In this document: positions 1 through 6,890 of the stretch, piece after piece
How positions within the stretch are numbered: the first letter of the stretch is position 1
Layout of the letters: each line of letters opens with the position of its first letter
NCBI RefSeq assembly: GCF_000202635.1
Contig: NC_015125.1
Coordinates: 1,364,001 to 1,428,000, forward strand
Source of the DNA: Microbacterium testaceum StLB037
Lineage (GTDB): Bacteria > Actinomycetota > Actinomycetes > Actinomycetales > Microbacteriaceae
Direction of reading: 5' to 3'
DNA length: 64,000 nt
The notes under the pieces: model-generated
Databases searched by the model: none
Told to the model about the DNA's origin: nothing
The model's input: the letters and a program-made list of their open reading frames with translations, nothing else
Translations under genes and position numbers: made by a program

Positions 1-53
1 CGAGGCGGTCGCTCGAAACGAACTCCCTCTGACAGAGCTCGGAACTCCCCCCA

Positions 54-77
54 AGGACGCACCCGATCCGGCGTCCT
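54..77 (-). terminator. Hairpin downstream of the APC permease gene
   Basis: AGGACGC and GCGTCCT form a perfect 7-bp stem around a 10-nt loop, about 22 nt past the stop codon of the leftward permease gene. There is no T-run, which is usual for high-GC terminators. Positions 1-53 show no other gene or signal. Confidence 0.45.
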
Positions 78-99
78 GAGCGACGCGCCGGCAGGAACG

Positions 100-1413
100 T
101 CAGCGCTCCCCGCGCGCCCGCCCCCACCGCGCGAGGAAGTACAGCACCACGCCCACTGCGAGCAGCACGAGCCCGAAGATCCAGACCGTGAGGCTCTGCT
201 GGCTGAGCAGCAGCACGCACGAGGCGATGCCGAGGATCGGCACGAACGTCCACACGCGGAAGTGCGCGTGCTCGACGCGGTCGCGACGCAGGACGAGCAC
301 CGAGATGTTCGCGCTGAGGAACACGAACAGGAGCAGGAGGACGACGGTCTCGGCCAGCAGGGTGAGGTCGCCGACGAGCGTCAGCAGCATCGCGACGAGG
401 GTCGTGGCGAGGATCGCGACCCACGGCGTGCGCCGCCGCGGCAGCACGCGCGACAGCGCGCGGGGAAGGAGTCCCTGCTCGGCCATCCCGTAGGTCAGGC
501 GGCTCGCCATGATCATCGTCAGCAGGGCGCCGTTGGCGACCGCGACCAGCGCGATGAGGCTGAAGAGCCAGGACGGGATCGCCACGCCGCTGGCCTCGAC
601 CACCGACAGGAGCGGACCGCTCGAGGCCGACAGCTCCTCGGGCGGGAGCGCGATGCTGCTGGCCAACCCGACCAGGACGTAGACGAGACCCGCCGTGCCC
701 AGGGCGGCGAAGAGGGCGCGGGGGTACACCTTCGACGGCTCCTTGACCTCTTCGATCATGTTCGCCGACGTCTCGAACCCGACGAACGAGTAGTAGGCGA
801 TGATCGCCCCGGCCAGGACCGCGGTCGCGACGCCGGTGCCCTCCGGGGCCTGCGCGACGCGCGAGGCGTCTCCGCCTCCGCCGCCCAGAAGCACCCCGAC
901 GACCACCACCACGATGACGAGACCGCTGACCTCGATCACGGTCATGACGAGGTTCGCCCCCATCGATTCCCGGATGCCACGGGCGTTGAGCGCCGCGACG
1001 ATGCCGAGGAACACGATGGCCACCGGGATGACGGGGAGATCCACGAAGGTCGACAGGTACTCCCCCGCGAAGGCGATGGACAGCCCCGCCGCGCTGGTGA
1101 CCCCCGCGGCCAGCATGCTGAAGCCGACCAGGAACGACACGAGCTTGTTCTTGAACGCGCGTTCCGCGAACACCGCGGCACCCCCGGCACGCGGGTACTT
1201 CGTCACGAGCTCCGCGTAGGAGCCGGCGGTCAGGAGCGCGAGAAGCAGAGCGGCCAGGAGAGGAGCCCACAGCATCCCACCCACCCGCTCCGAGAGCACT
1301 CCCATGAGCGCGTAGATCCCCGCGCCGAGGACGTCGCCGAGGATGAAGGCGAACAGGAGGGGGCCGCCGATCCCCCGCCGGAGCGTGGAGGGCGCGCTGG
1401 TGTCGGTGCTCAT
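100..1413 (-). CDS. APC family amino acid permease
   Basis: A 437-aa integral membrane protein of the amino acid-polyamine-organocation superfamily, expected to import an amino acid or amine at the cytoplasmic membrane. About twelve hydrophobic segments are visible. The first carries the family-typical glycine-rich stretch FILGDVLGAGIYALMG near residue 20, and a later one has YYSFVGFETSANMIEEVKEP, which resembles the conserved APC segment. Length is normal for the family. The ATG at 1413 is chosen because a TACCGT hexamer lies 7 nt upstream and upstream codons read as non-protein. The substrate cannot be told from sequence. It is the last gene of a leftward run; the next gene upstream starts 50 nt away. 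Confidence 0.85.
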   Translation of the reverse strand: MSTDTSAPSTLRRGIGGPLLFAFILGDVLGAGIYALMGVLSERVGGMLWAPLLAALLLALLTAGSYAELVTKYPRAGGAAVFAERAFKNKLVSFLVGFSMLAAGVTSAAGLSIAFAGEYLSTFVDLPVIPVAIVFLGIVAALNARGIRESMGANLVMTVIEVSGLVIVVVVVGVLLGGGGGDASRVAQAPEGTGVATAVLAGAIIAYYSFVGFETSANMIEEVKEPSKVYPRALFAALGTAGLVYVLVGLASSIALPPEELSASSGPLLSVVEASGVAIPSWLFSLIALVAVANGALLTMIMASRLTYGMAEQGLLPRALSRVLPRRRTPWVAILATTLVAMLLTLVGDLTLLAETVVLLLLFVFLSANISVLVLRRDRVEHAHFRVWTFVPILGIASCVLLLSQQSLTVWIFGLVLLAVGVVLYFLARWGRARGER

Positions 1414-1420
1414 TCGGCCG

Positions 1421-1426
1421 ACGGTA
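1421..1426 (-). promoter_or_regulatory. -10 box of a probable leaderless promoter
   Basis: TACCGT on the minus strand ends 7 nt before the permease ATG, so the transcript would begin at or next to the start codon. No Shine-Dalgarno is present. Confidence 0.45.
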
Positions 1427-1463
1427 GGTCGCCGAGGAGTGCGTCCCGAAGACCGTTGACAGC

Positions 1464-2297
1464 TCAGCTCTCGTGGATGACGGCCGTCAACTCGGGCAGC
1501 AGATCGCGCGCGAGGAACCCGATGCCGACGCGCTCGGTGAGGCGGTCGCCCGCCCGCGCGTGCGTCCACCCGCCCCAGACCGCCGCGCGCTCCGGTTCCA
1601 TGCCGAGGGCGGCGAAGCCGGCGATCGCTCCCGAGAGCACATCGCCGCTCCCCGCGGTGCCGAGGCCCGATCCTCCGGGCTCCGCACGCCACGCCCGCCC
1701 GTCGGGGGCGGCAACGGTTCCGAAGCAGTGCACCACCGCCGAGAACCGGTCGGCGATCTCTCGGACGTCGGCGACACGGTCCTCGTTCAGGTCACGCCCG
1801 AGGAGCAGAGCCGCCTCCTCCTCGTTCGCGTTGATGAGGAGGTCGTCGGGAAGGATGCCACGGTCGACATCGGGCAGGATGCCGAGCGCGAAGGCATCCA
1901 GGACGAGCCTGTCGACCTCCGCGTCGGCGACGGCGAGAAGCGCCGCGCGCGTGGCATCCGGATCGTCGAAACCCGGCCCGAGGAGGACCGCGTCAGCGGA
2001 TTCGACGGCGGAGCGCAGGTGCTCGTCGAGGGGCTGGGAGCCCGGCGGGAGGACGTAGACGCCCGCCTCGGGCATCGCAGGTCCCAGTGGTGGCGCGATG
2101 TCGGCGGGCACGGCGATGCCGACGCGGCCCGCGCCCACGCGCAGCGACGCCTCCGCGGACAGGAGCACGCCGCCCGGCGACCGGGTGGACCCGCCCACCA
2201 CGACCACCTGGCCGCGCGACTTCTTCGAGCCGCCGGGCTCGGGGAGCCCCCAGTCGCGCAGCAGCGCGAGGGTGACGTCGTCAGCGCTGGGGGCCAT
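1464..2297 (-). CDS. nnrD: ADP-dependent NAD(P)H-hydrate dehydratase
   Basis: A 277-aa ribokinase-fold repair enzyme that dehydrates damaged NAD(P)H hydrates back to NAD(P)H using ADP (family knowledge). Near the N-terminus KSRGQVVVVGGSTRSPGG matches the family's substrate-binding segment. GLGTAGSGDVLSGAIAG near residue 215 is the GTGDxL-type anion-hole and catalytic Asp motif. It is a stand-alone dehydratase with no epimerase (NnrE) half fused. The ATG at 2297 is preferred over an upstream in-frame ATG because GGAGAAG sits at good spacing. It overlaps the end of the histidine phosphatase gene by 17 nt, so the two are probably co-transcribed. Confidence 0.85.
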   Translation of the reverse strand: MAPSADDVTLALLRDWGLPEPGGSKKSRGQVVVVGGSTRSPGGVLLSAEASLRVGAGRVGIAVPADIAPPLGPAMPEAGVYVLPPGSQPLDEHLRSAVESADAVLLGPGFDDPDATRAALLAVADAEVDRLVLDAFALGILPDVDRGILPDDLLINANEEEAALLLGRDLNEDRVADVREIADRFSAVVHCFGTVAAPDGRAWRAEPGGSGLGTAGSGDVLSGAIAGFAALGMEPERAAVWGGWTHARAGDRLTERVGIGFLARDLLPELTAVIHES

Positions 2298-3003
2298 CGT
2301 CTTCTCCGGAGTGAACGGTGATGTCGGCACCCTCGGCGGCGAGGTGCCCGACGGACGAGAACGTCGTCAGCTCCCAGCCGGCCTCGCCGCGCTCGAGCTC
2401 GGTCACCGAGGCGTTGCGCACGGTGTTCTCGGCGGCGAACGCGAGCAGCTCGGTCTCGTCGAGCGGCAGGAGCACGGCGAGGATCAGCATCACGACCGCA
2501 TCGTGCGCGACGATCATCACGGTGTCGGCGGGCCGATCGAGGTTCTCGCCGAGGAACGACCGCAGCCGCAGAGCGACGTCAGCCCACGACTCGCCCCCGG
2601 GTGGCCGGTGGTAGTACTTGCCGAGGTGCCGGCGCCGCGCCGCCTCTTCGGGGTGGAACTCGCGGACACCGAGAGACGTCAGCAGATCCAGGATGCCGAG
2701 CTCCCGGTCGCGCAGCCTCTCGTCGACGCGCGTGCGGGTCGACAGCTCCGCGTCGTCGACCGCGAGCGCGAGGGTCTGCCGCGCCCGCAGGTACGGCGAG
2801 ACCCAGTACTCGTCGATGGGTCCGGCCGCCTCCCACCAGGTGCGCAACGCCCGCGCCTGTTCCTCCCCCGTGGGCGAGAGGGCGACGTCGGCGTCGCGGA
2901 TGTCGAGGTCGATCGTCCGAGAGCTCGCGCGTTCCGCTCTCGAGGCAGCGAGGTTCCCCTCGCTTTCGCCGTGCCGGACGAGCAGGAGTCGGGAGACGGT
3001 CAT
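2281..3003 (-). CDS. Histidine phosphatase family protein (phosphoglycerate mutase-like)
   Basis: A 240-aa cytoplasmic phosphatase-fold protein. LLLVRHGESEGN at residues 6-17 is the RHG signature with the phospho-accepting His; MIVAHDAVVML near residue 175 supplies the second catalytic His. The acidic residue after the RHG motif and an ERLRDRELG motif also fit the family. The substrate is unknown; such proteins range from mutases to broad phosphatases. The start is set at the ATG at 3003 directly before the hydrophobic strand, with a TACGGT hexamer 6 nt upstream. It overlaps nnrD downstream. Confidence 0.8.
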   Translation of the reverse strand: MTVSRLLLVRHGESEGNLAASRAERASSRTIDLDIRDADVALSPTGEEQARALRTWWEAAGPIDEYWVSPYLRARQTLALAVDDAELSTRTRVDERLRDRELGILDLLTSLGVREFHPEEAARRRHLGKYYHRPPGGESWADVALRLRSFLGENLDRPADTVMIVAHDAVVMLILAVLLPLDETELLAFAAENTVRNASVTELERGEAGWELTTFSSVGHLAAEGADITVHSGEDDGPQR

Positions 3004-3009
3004 GTCGCG

Positions 3010-3015
3010 ACCGTA
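3010..3015 (-). promoter_or_regulatory. -10 box of a probable leaderless promoter
   Basis: TACGGT lies 6 nt before the phosphatase ATG, with no Shine-Dalgarno in between. Confidence 0.45.
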
Positions 3016-3066
3016 TGACGGCGCCGACGTCGTCCGCACGGGCGTTGACAGAGCGGATGCCACCGA

Positions 3067-3086
3067 CCCCGGGACTGGTCCTGGGG
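3067..3086 (-). terminator. Hairpin after the sensor kinase gene
   Basis: CCCCGGGA and TCCTGGGG pair across a 4-nt loop with one mismatch, starting 3 nt past the kinase stop codon. The position fits a terminator for the leftward two-component operon. Confidence 0.45.
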
Positions 3087-3089
3087 GCT

Positions 3090-4202
3090 TCAGGGGCGCG
3101 CGTGCCCCGAGAGGGGAAGGCGCATCTCGATCTCGTACGAGCCGTCGTCGTGCGCCCGAGACCGGAAGGAACCCCCGAGCAGATGCGCCCGTTCGGACAG
3201 GCCGCGATGCCCGAGCCGCGCCGTGGCCGTCTGCGGCGTCACGGGCTCGGTCGGCGCGGAGTTGACGACACGGAGGACGACGGTCTTCCCCGCCTCGACC
3301 TCCGCGGTCACCTCCACCCGAGCACCGGGCGCGTGCTTGCGCACGTTCGTCAGCCCCTCCTGGACGGCGCGGTAGACGGCGCGCTGGATCGCCTGCGGCA
3401 GACCGGCCGGCAGATCGATGCGCGAGGTGACCTCGAGATCCTCCGTGGCGAGCAGTTCGCCGAGGTGCTCGAGGGTCGGCTGCGGGGTGAGCGGAGCGGC
3501 CTCCGGTCCGTCCGCGCGGAGCACGAGGAGCATCTGACGCAGCTCCGTGAGCGTCGTGGCGGCGAGCACGCGGATCGTGTCGGCCGTGTCGATGACCTCA
3601 GGGTCCTCCACGCGCACCATCAGCGCGCCGGCCTGCACCGTGATGAGGCTCACCTGGTGCGACACCACGTCGTGCATCTCCCGGGCGAGGTGCGCGCGCT
3701 CCTCGGCCACCGCTTCGCGGGCCGCGAGACGGGTCTCCTCGTCCCGTGCACGCTGGAGCTCGGTCAGGCTCGCGGCCAGGCGCGTCTGGCTCCGGCGAAG
3801 ACGCCCGATCGCCACGGCCCCACCCGACGTCATCGTCGCGTAGACGATCGCGAGCACGAGATCGTTGATCGACTCGATCTCGTCCCATGAGAGCGTGAGG
3901 CCGAGGAAGGTCGCCGCGGAGGCGGCCACCAGCGCCGTGGTCGACGACACCCGCGTCGCCACGGTTGCGAGGGCGATCACCGAGGCGATCGGCCCGCCCG
4001 TGAGGAAGAGCGCCGGGAGCGCGAGCGCGACGGCCACCAGCGGAAGACGTCGGCGCAGGAGCAGCCCGGCCGCCCCCACCAGGGTGAGGATCAGCTCGGT
4101 CAGGCCCGACGTGTAGAGACCGAGGACCCCGTCGAGAGCGGCGACCGCGACGAGCCCGAGATCGACGAGGATCGCCCGATGTCTCACGGCCCATTCCTTC
4201 AT
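3090..4202 (-). CDS. Two-component sensor histidine kinase, NarL-partner type
   Basis: A 370-aa membrane kinase. About five hydrophobic segments fill the first 140 residues, with no obvious extracytoplasmic sensor domain, so the signal may be sensed within the membrane. A coiled linker leads to the HisKA_3 motif REMHDVVSHQVSL, whose His is the phosphorylation site. The ATPase domain shows EGLTNVRKHAPGA (N box) and RLGHRGLSERAHLLGG (G box). The ATG at 4202 overlaps the regulator's stop as TGATG, showing translational coupling in the order regulator then kinase. The signal is not known; the rightward membrane gene and antiporter across the divergent intergenic region are possible targets. Confidence 0.9.
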   Translation of the reverse strand: MKEWAVRHRAILVDLGLVAVAALDGVLGLYTSGLTELILTLVGAAGLLLRRRLPLVAVALALPALFLTGGPIASVIALATVATRVSSTTALVAASAATFLGLTLSWDEIESINDLVLAIVYATMTSGGAVAIGRLRRSQTRLAASLTELQRARDEETRLAAREAVAEERAHLAREMHDVVSHQVSLITVQAGALMVRVEDPEVIDTADTIRVLAATTLTELRQMLLVLRADGPEAAPLTPQPTLEHLGELLATEDLEVTSRIDLPAGLPQAIQRAVYRAVQEGLTNVRKHAPGARVEVTAEVEAGKTVVLRVVNSAPTEPVTPQTATARLGHRGLSERAHLLGGSFRSRAHDDGSYEIEMRLPLSGHARP

Positions 4203-4876
4203 CAGGCACCACCCGCATCGCGCAGCAGGCCCGCGCGCTCGGCGATCAGCGCCGCCGACACCCGACCCTCGACGCCGAGCTTGCTGAGGATGGTGCTGAT
4301 GTGCGCCTTGACCGTCGCGGGGCTGAGGAACATCTCGGAGCCGATCTGAGCATTGGACAACCCGCGCCCGAGGTGCACGAGGATCTCCTTCTCGCGCTCG
4401 GTGAGGCCCTCGACGAGACGAGTGTCCCCACCCGTCTCGGGGCGGAGATAGCCGGCGACGACCGCGCGGCTCACGGTCGGCGAGAAGACCACTCCGCCCC
4501 CGTGCAGCGTGCGCACGAGCTGAGGAAGCTGGCGCGGGTCGGTGTCCTTGACCAGGAAGCCGGCCGCCCCTCCGTCCAGGGCGGCGGCGATGTGGTCGTC
4601 GGAGTCGAAGGTGGTCAGGATCGCGACCGTCATGTCCCATCCCCGCGCCCGGATCTCGCGCAAGACGGACAGGCCGTCGCGGCCCGGCATCCGGATGTCG
4701 AGGAGGACGACGTCGGGGTGGGTCGCCTCGAGCACGTCGATCGCCCCCACCCCGTCGGCGGTGGCCACGACGTCGATGTCGGCGGCGGCGTTGAGGATGT
4801 ACGAGAACCCGGTGCGGATCAGTGCTTCGTCGTCGATGACGACGACGCGGATCGGGGAGGCGACGGTGGGGGCCAT
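4202..4876 (-). CDS. Two-component response regulator, NarL/FixJ (LuxR HTH) family
   Basis: A 224-aa cytoplasmic transcription regulator. The receiver domain spans about residues 9-125, with acidic residues VVIDDE, the phospho-acceptor Asp in VVLLDIRMPG, the switch Thr in ILTTFDSDD and the Lys in FLVKDTD. The C-terminal LuxR-type helix-turn-helix is LTEREKEILVHLGRGLSNAQ followed by SPATVKAHISTILSKLGV. It is first in the operon with its kinase. A TAATCT hexamer 6 nt before the ATG suggests leaderless transcription. The divergent 148-bp gap to the next gene could hold its own site, but I see no clear repeat there. Confidence 0.92.
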   Translation of the reverse strand: MAPTVASPIRVVVIDDEALIRTGFSYILNAAADIDVVATADGVGAIDVLEATHPDVVLLDIRMPGRDGLSVLREIRARGWDMTVAILTTFDSDDHIAAALDGGAAGFLVKDTDPRQLPQLVRTLHGGGVVFSPTVSRAVVAGYLRPETGGDTRLVEGLTEREKEILVHLGRGLSNAQIGSEMFLSPATVKAHISTILSKLGVEGRVSAALIAERAGLLRDAGGA

Positions 4877-4882
4877 GCGCCC

Positions 4883-4888
4883 AGATTA
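4883..4888 (-). promoter_or_regulatory. -10 box of a probable leaderless promoter
   Basis: TAATCT lies 6 nt before the response regulator ATG. Confidence 0.5.
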
Positions 4889-5024
4889 GAGAGCGCGCGC
4901 GGTCCGCGAGGGGCGTTCGGCCACGGACTACCCGAACGGACGGGAGCGTAGCCGGTCGGCCGGTGACGAACGGCCCCGGCGCGAACGACAGTGGAAGAGT
5001 CCGCACCCGAACCCCGAGGACTCC

Positions 5025-5531
5025 ATGTATACCGCCGAACCGCTCCCCACTCCCGAACGCGCCCGCCGCAACCTCCTCGTCGGCGGCGTCGTCCTCGCCG
5101 TCGCGGCCGTCCTCTTCGTGGTCGCGGTGCCGCTCGGCATCCGGGGCCATGGGGTGGCGCACCTCGAGATCGTGGGAGAGGCCCCGGCCCACGCCGTCGT
5201 GACCGACGCGGAGGAGCCGCCCGGCGCCGTCGAGCTCCGCACGGCGCCCGTCGCCCGCACGGGGAGCTCCACCACCGCGACGGTGGAGCTCGTCGGCGAC
5301 TACGCTCCGCGGGCGCGGCTCGTCGCCTTCCGCGAGGGCACGTGGGTCGGCGCGGGCGACCGCATCGTGCTCGACCGCTACGCTGCCGCGCAGGGCGTCG
5401 ACGTCCTCGTCGAGCCTCGCGAGGGCGCAGCGGATGATGACTGGGACGGCTCCGTCACCGTACGGCTGACCGTCTCGCAGGGTTTCCTGCCCGACACCGA
5501 CGAGATCGACCTCGCGCTCCCGCCGAGGTGA
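5025..5531 (+). CDS. Membrane-anchored protein of unknown function
   Basis: A 168-aa protein I do not recognise. Residues 17-42 form one strong transmembrane segment after a short charged N-terminus with two Arg, predicting a cytoplasmic N-terminus and an outer domain of about 125 residues. The outer part is rich in beta-forming and acidic residues and has no cysteine pair or catalytic motif I can name. GAGGACTCC precedes the ATG. The sodium/proton antiporter gene follows after 19 nt, so the two probably form an operon divergent from the two-component system; a role in envelope stress or ion homeostasis would be a guess. Confidence 0.65.
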   Translation: MYTAEPLPTPERARRNLLVGGVVLAVAAVLFVVAVPLGIRGHGVAHLEIVGEAPAHAVVTDAEEPPGAVELRTAPVARTGSSTTATVELVGDYAPRARLVAFREGTWVGAGDRIVLDRYAAAQGVDVLVEPREGAADDDWDGSVTVRLTVSQGFLPDTDEIDLALPPR

Positions 5532-5550
5532 CCCACCTGGAGCCCCTCCC

Positions 5551-6759
5551 GTGTCTGTCCCCCTCCTCGTCATCGGCCTCGCGCTCCTCGTCTGGGCGCT
5601 GTGGAGTCGCGTGTTCCGCAAAGCCACGGTGAACGGACCCATCGTCATGACGGGTCTCGGCCTGCTCGGCGGCGCGCTGCTGCCGATCCAGGGCGAGCTC
5701 TTCCTCGAGTCCAAGGCGACGCTGTTCTTCGCCGAGATCGTCCTGGCGTACCTGCTCTTCGTCGATGCGCTCGAGGTGCGCGGGTCGATGCGCTCGCACT
5801 TCACCGGGGTGCCCGCGCGCCTGCTCGGCATCGGTCTGCCGTTGTCGCTGCTCCTCGTGCTCGCGGTCGGGCTCGTCCTCCCCCTCGGACTGTCGATCGC
5901 CGTGATCCTCGCGATCGCCTGCATCTCGGTTCCGGCCGACTTCTCTCCCGAGACGTCGCTGGTGCGCGACGAACGGGTCCCGGCCCGGGTGCGTCGGTGG
6001 CTGAGCATCGAGAGCGGCTACAACGACGGCCTCGTCTCGCCGTTCCTCCTCGGAGCCGTCGCCTTCGCCTCCGCCGGAACGACCTCGGATGCCGGCCGTG
6101 CCTTCGCCGTCGCCGCTCCGGCCGGCCTGATCGCCGTCGTCGTCGGCGCCGTCGCGGGAACGGCGATCGGCGGAGCGATCCGCTTTGCGGACCGTCGAGG
6201 GTGGACCGAGCCGCAGAGCATGCGCATCGCCTTCATCGCCGCTCCCCTGATCGTCTTCGGCCTCGCCCTCCTCCTGCAGGGCAACGGCTTCGTCGCCGTG
6301 TTCGTCGCCGGCGTGGCGGTGCGGCTCACCCGTGGGACCGATGCGCTCGCGGCCGCCGAGATCGCGCTGCTCGACGACCTCTCGTGGCTGCTGAACCTCC
6401 TGCTCTGGCTGGCCTTCGGGTTCGCCTCGATCGTCCTGCTCAGCGAGACGTACGACTGGTGGCCTGCGATCGTGCTCGCTCTCGTGGCCCTGACCGTGGG
6501 GCGATTCCTGCCCGTACTCCTCTCGCTCGTCGGCACCGAGGCGACCCCGAAGGAACGCCTGTTCGTGGCGGCGATGGGGCCGCGAGGGGCGGCATCCATC
6601 GTCTTCGGACTCATCGCCGCCAACGCGCTGCCCGGCGAAGAGGGCTTCCTCGTGCTCGCCGCGACCTGCATGGTCGTCCTCGGGAGCGTCATCCTGCACG
6701 GCATCGCCGGTCCGCTGCTGGTCCGGCGCCTGTGGCCTGCTCGCGCGCGGACTCCCTGA
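5551..6759 (+). CDS. CPA1-type cation:proton antiporter
   Basis: A 402-aa membrane protein, predicted to exchange Na+ or K+ for H+ at the cytoplasmic membrane. About twelve hydrophobic helices are present. ISVPADFSPETS and IESGYNDGLVSPF correspond to the unwound ion-binding helices of NhaP/CPA1 transporters; the Asn-Asp pair in the second is the expected ion-binding site. There is no long cytoplasmic C-terminal regulatory tail, so the protein ends just after the last helix. The start is a GTG at 5551, 19 nt after the previous gene. Ion specificity is not predictable. Confidence 0.85.
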   Translation: MSVPLLVIGLALLVWALWSRVFRKATVNGPIVMTGLGLLGGALLPIQGELFLESKATLFFAEIVLAYLLFVDALEVRGSMRSHFTGVPARLLGIGLPLSLLLVLAVGLVLPLGLSIAVILAIACISVPADFSPETSLVRDERVPARVRRWLSIESGYNDGLVSPFLLGAVAFASAGTTSDAGRAFAVAAPAGLIAVVVGAVAGTAIGGAIRFADRRGWTEPQSMRIAFIAAPLIVFGLALLLQGNGFVAVFVAGVAVRLTRGTDALAAAEIALLDDLSWLLNLLLWLAFGFASIVLLSETYDWWPAIVLALVALTVGRFLPVLLSLVGTEATPKERLFVAAMGPRGAASIVFGLIAANALPGEEGFLVLAATCMVVLGSVILHGIAGPLLVRRLWPARARTP

Positions 6760-6777
6760 CCCGGTCGGCGTCGGGCA

Positions 6778-6797
6778 TGTCATCCGATCGGATGACA
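6778..6797. promoter_or_regulatory. Perfect 20-bp palindrome between antiporter and MprF-like gene
   Basis: TGTCATCCGATCGGATGACA is a perfect inverted repeat beginning 18 nt after the antiporter stop and 94 nt before the next start. As DNA it looks like a dimeric regulator operator; as RNA it would fold into an 8-bp stem with a GATC loop and could act as a terminator. Confidence 0.5.
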
Positions 6798-6849
6798 CCC
6801 CGGTCCGAACGGCCGATGCGCCCCCGCACCGCGACCAGAAGCATGGAAA

Positions 6850-6873
6850 GGGATGCCACACCCCTGGCATCCC
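6850..6873 (+). promoter_or_regulatory. Hairpin in the leader of the MprF-like gene
   Basis: GGGATGCCA and TGGCATCCC form a perfect 9-bp stem with a 6-nt loop, ending 8 nt before the GGAGGACC ribosome-binding site. It could modulate translation or simply reflect two facing copies of the common heptamer GGATGCC. Confidence 0.35.
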
Positions 6874-6890
6874 CGTCGGACGGAGGACCG

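Noticed and set aside
262-2058. A long plus-strand open frame opposite the APC permease and nnrD
   Set aside because: High-GC shadow frame with Arg/Asp/Gln-rich composition; the minus strand encodes two clear proteins.
3090-6008. A 972-codon open frame on the minus strand continuing upstream of the sensor kinase
   Set aside because: Upstream of 4202 it is the antisense or shifted frame of the regulator, membrane protein and antiporter genes; residues there are Arg/Pro-rich without domains.
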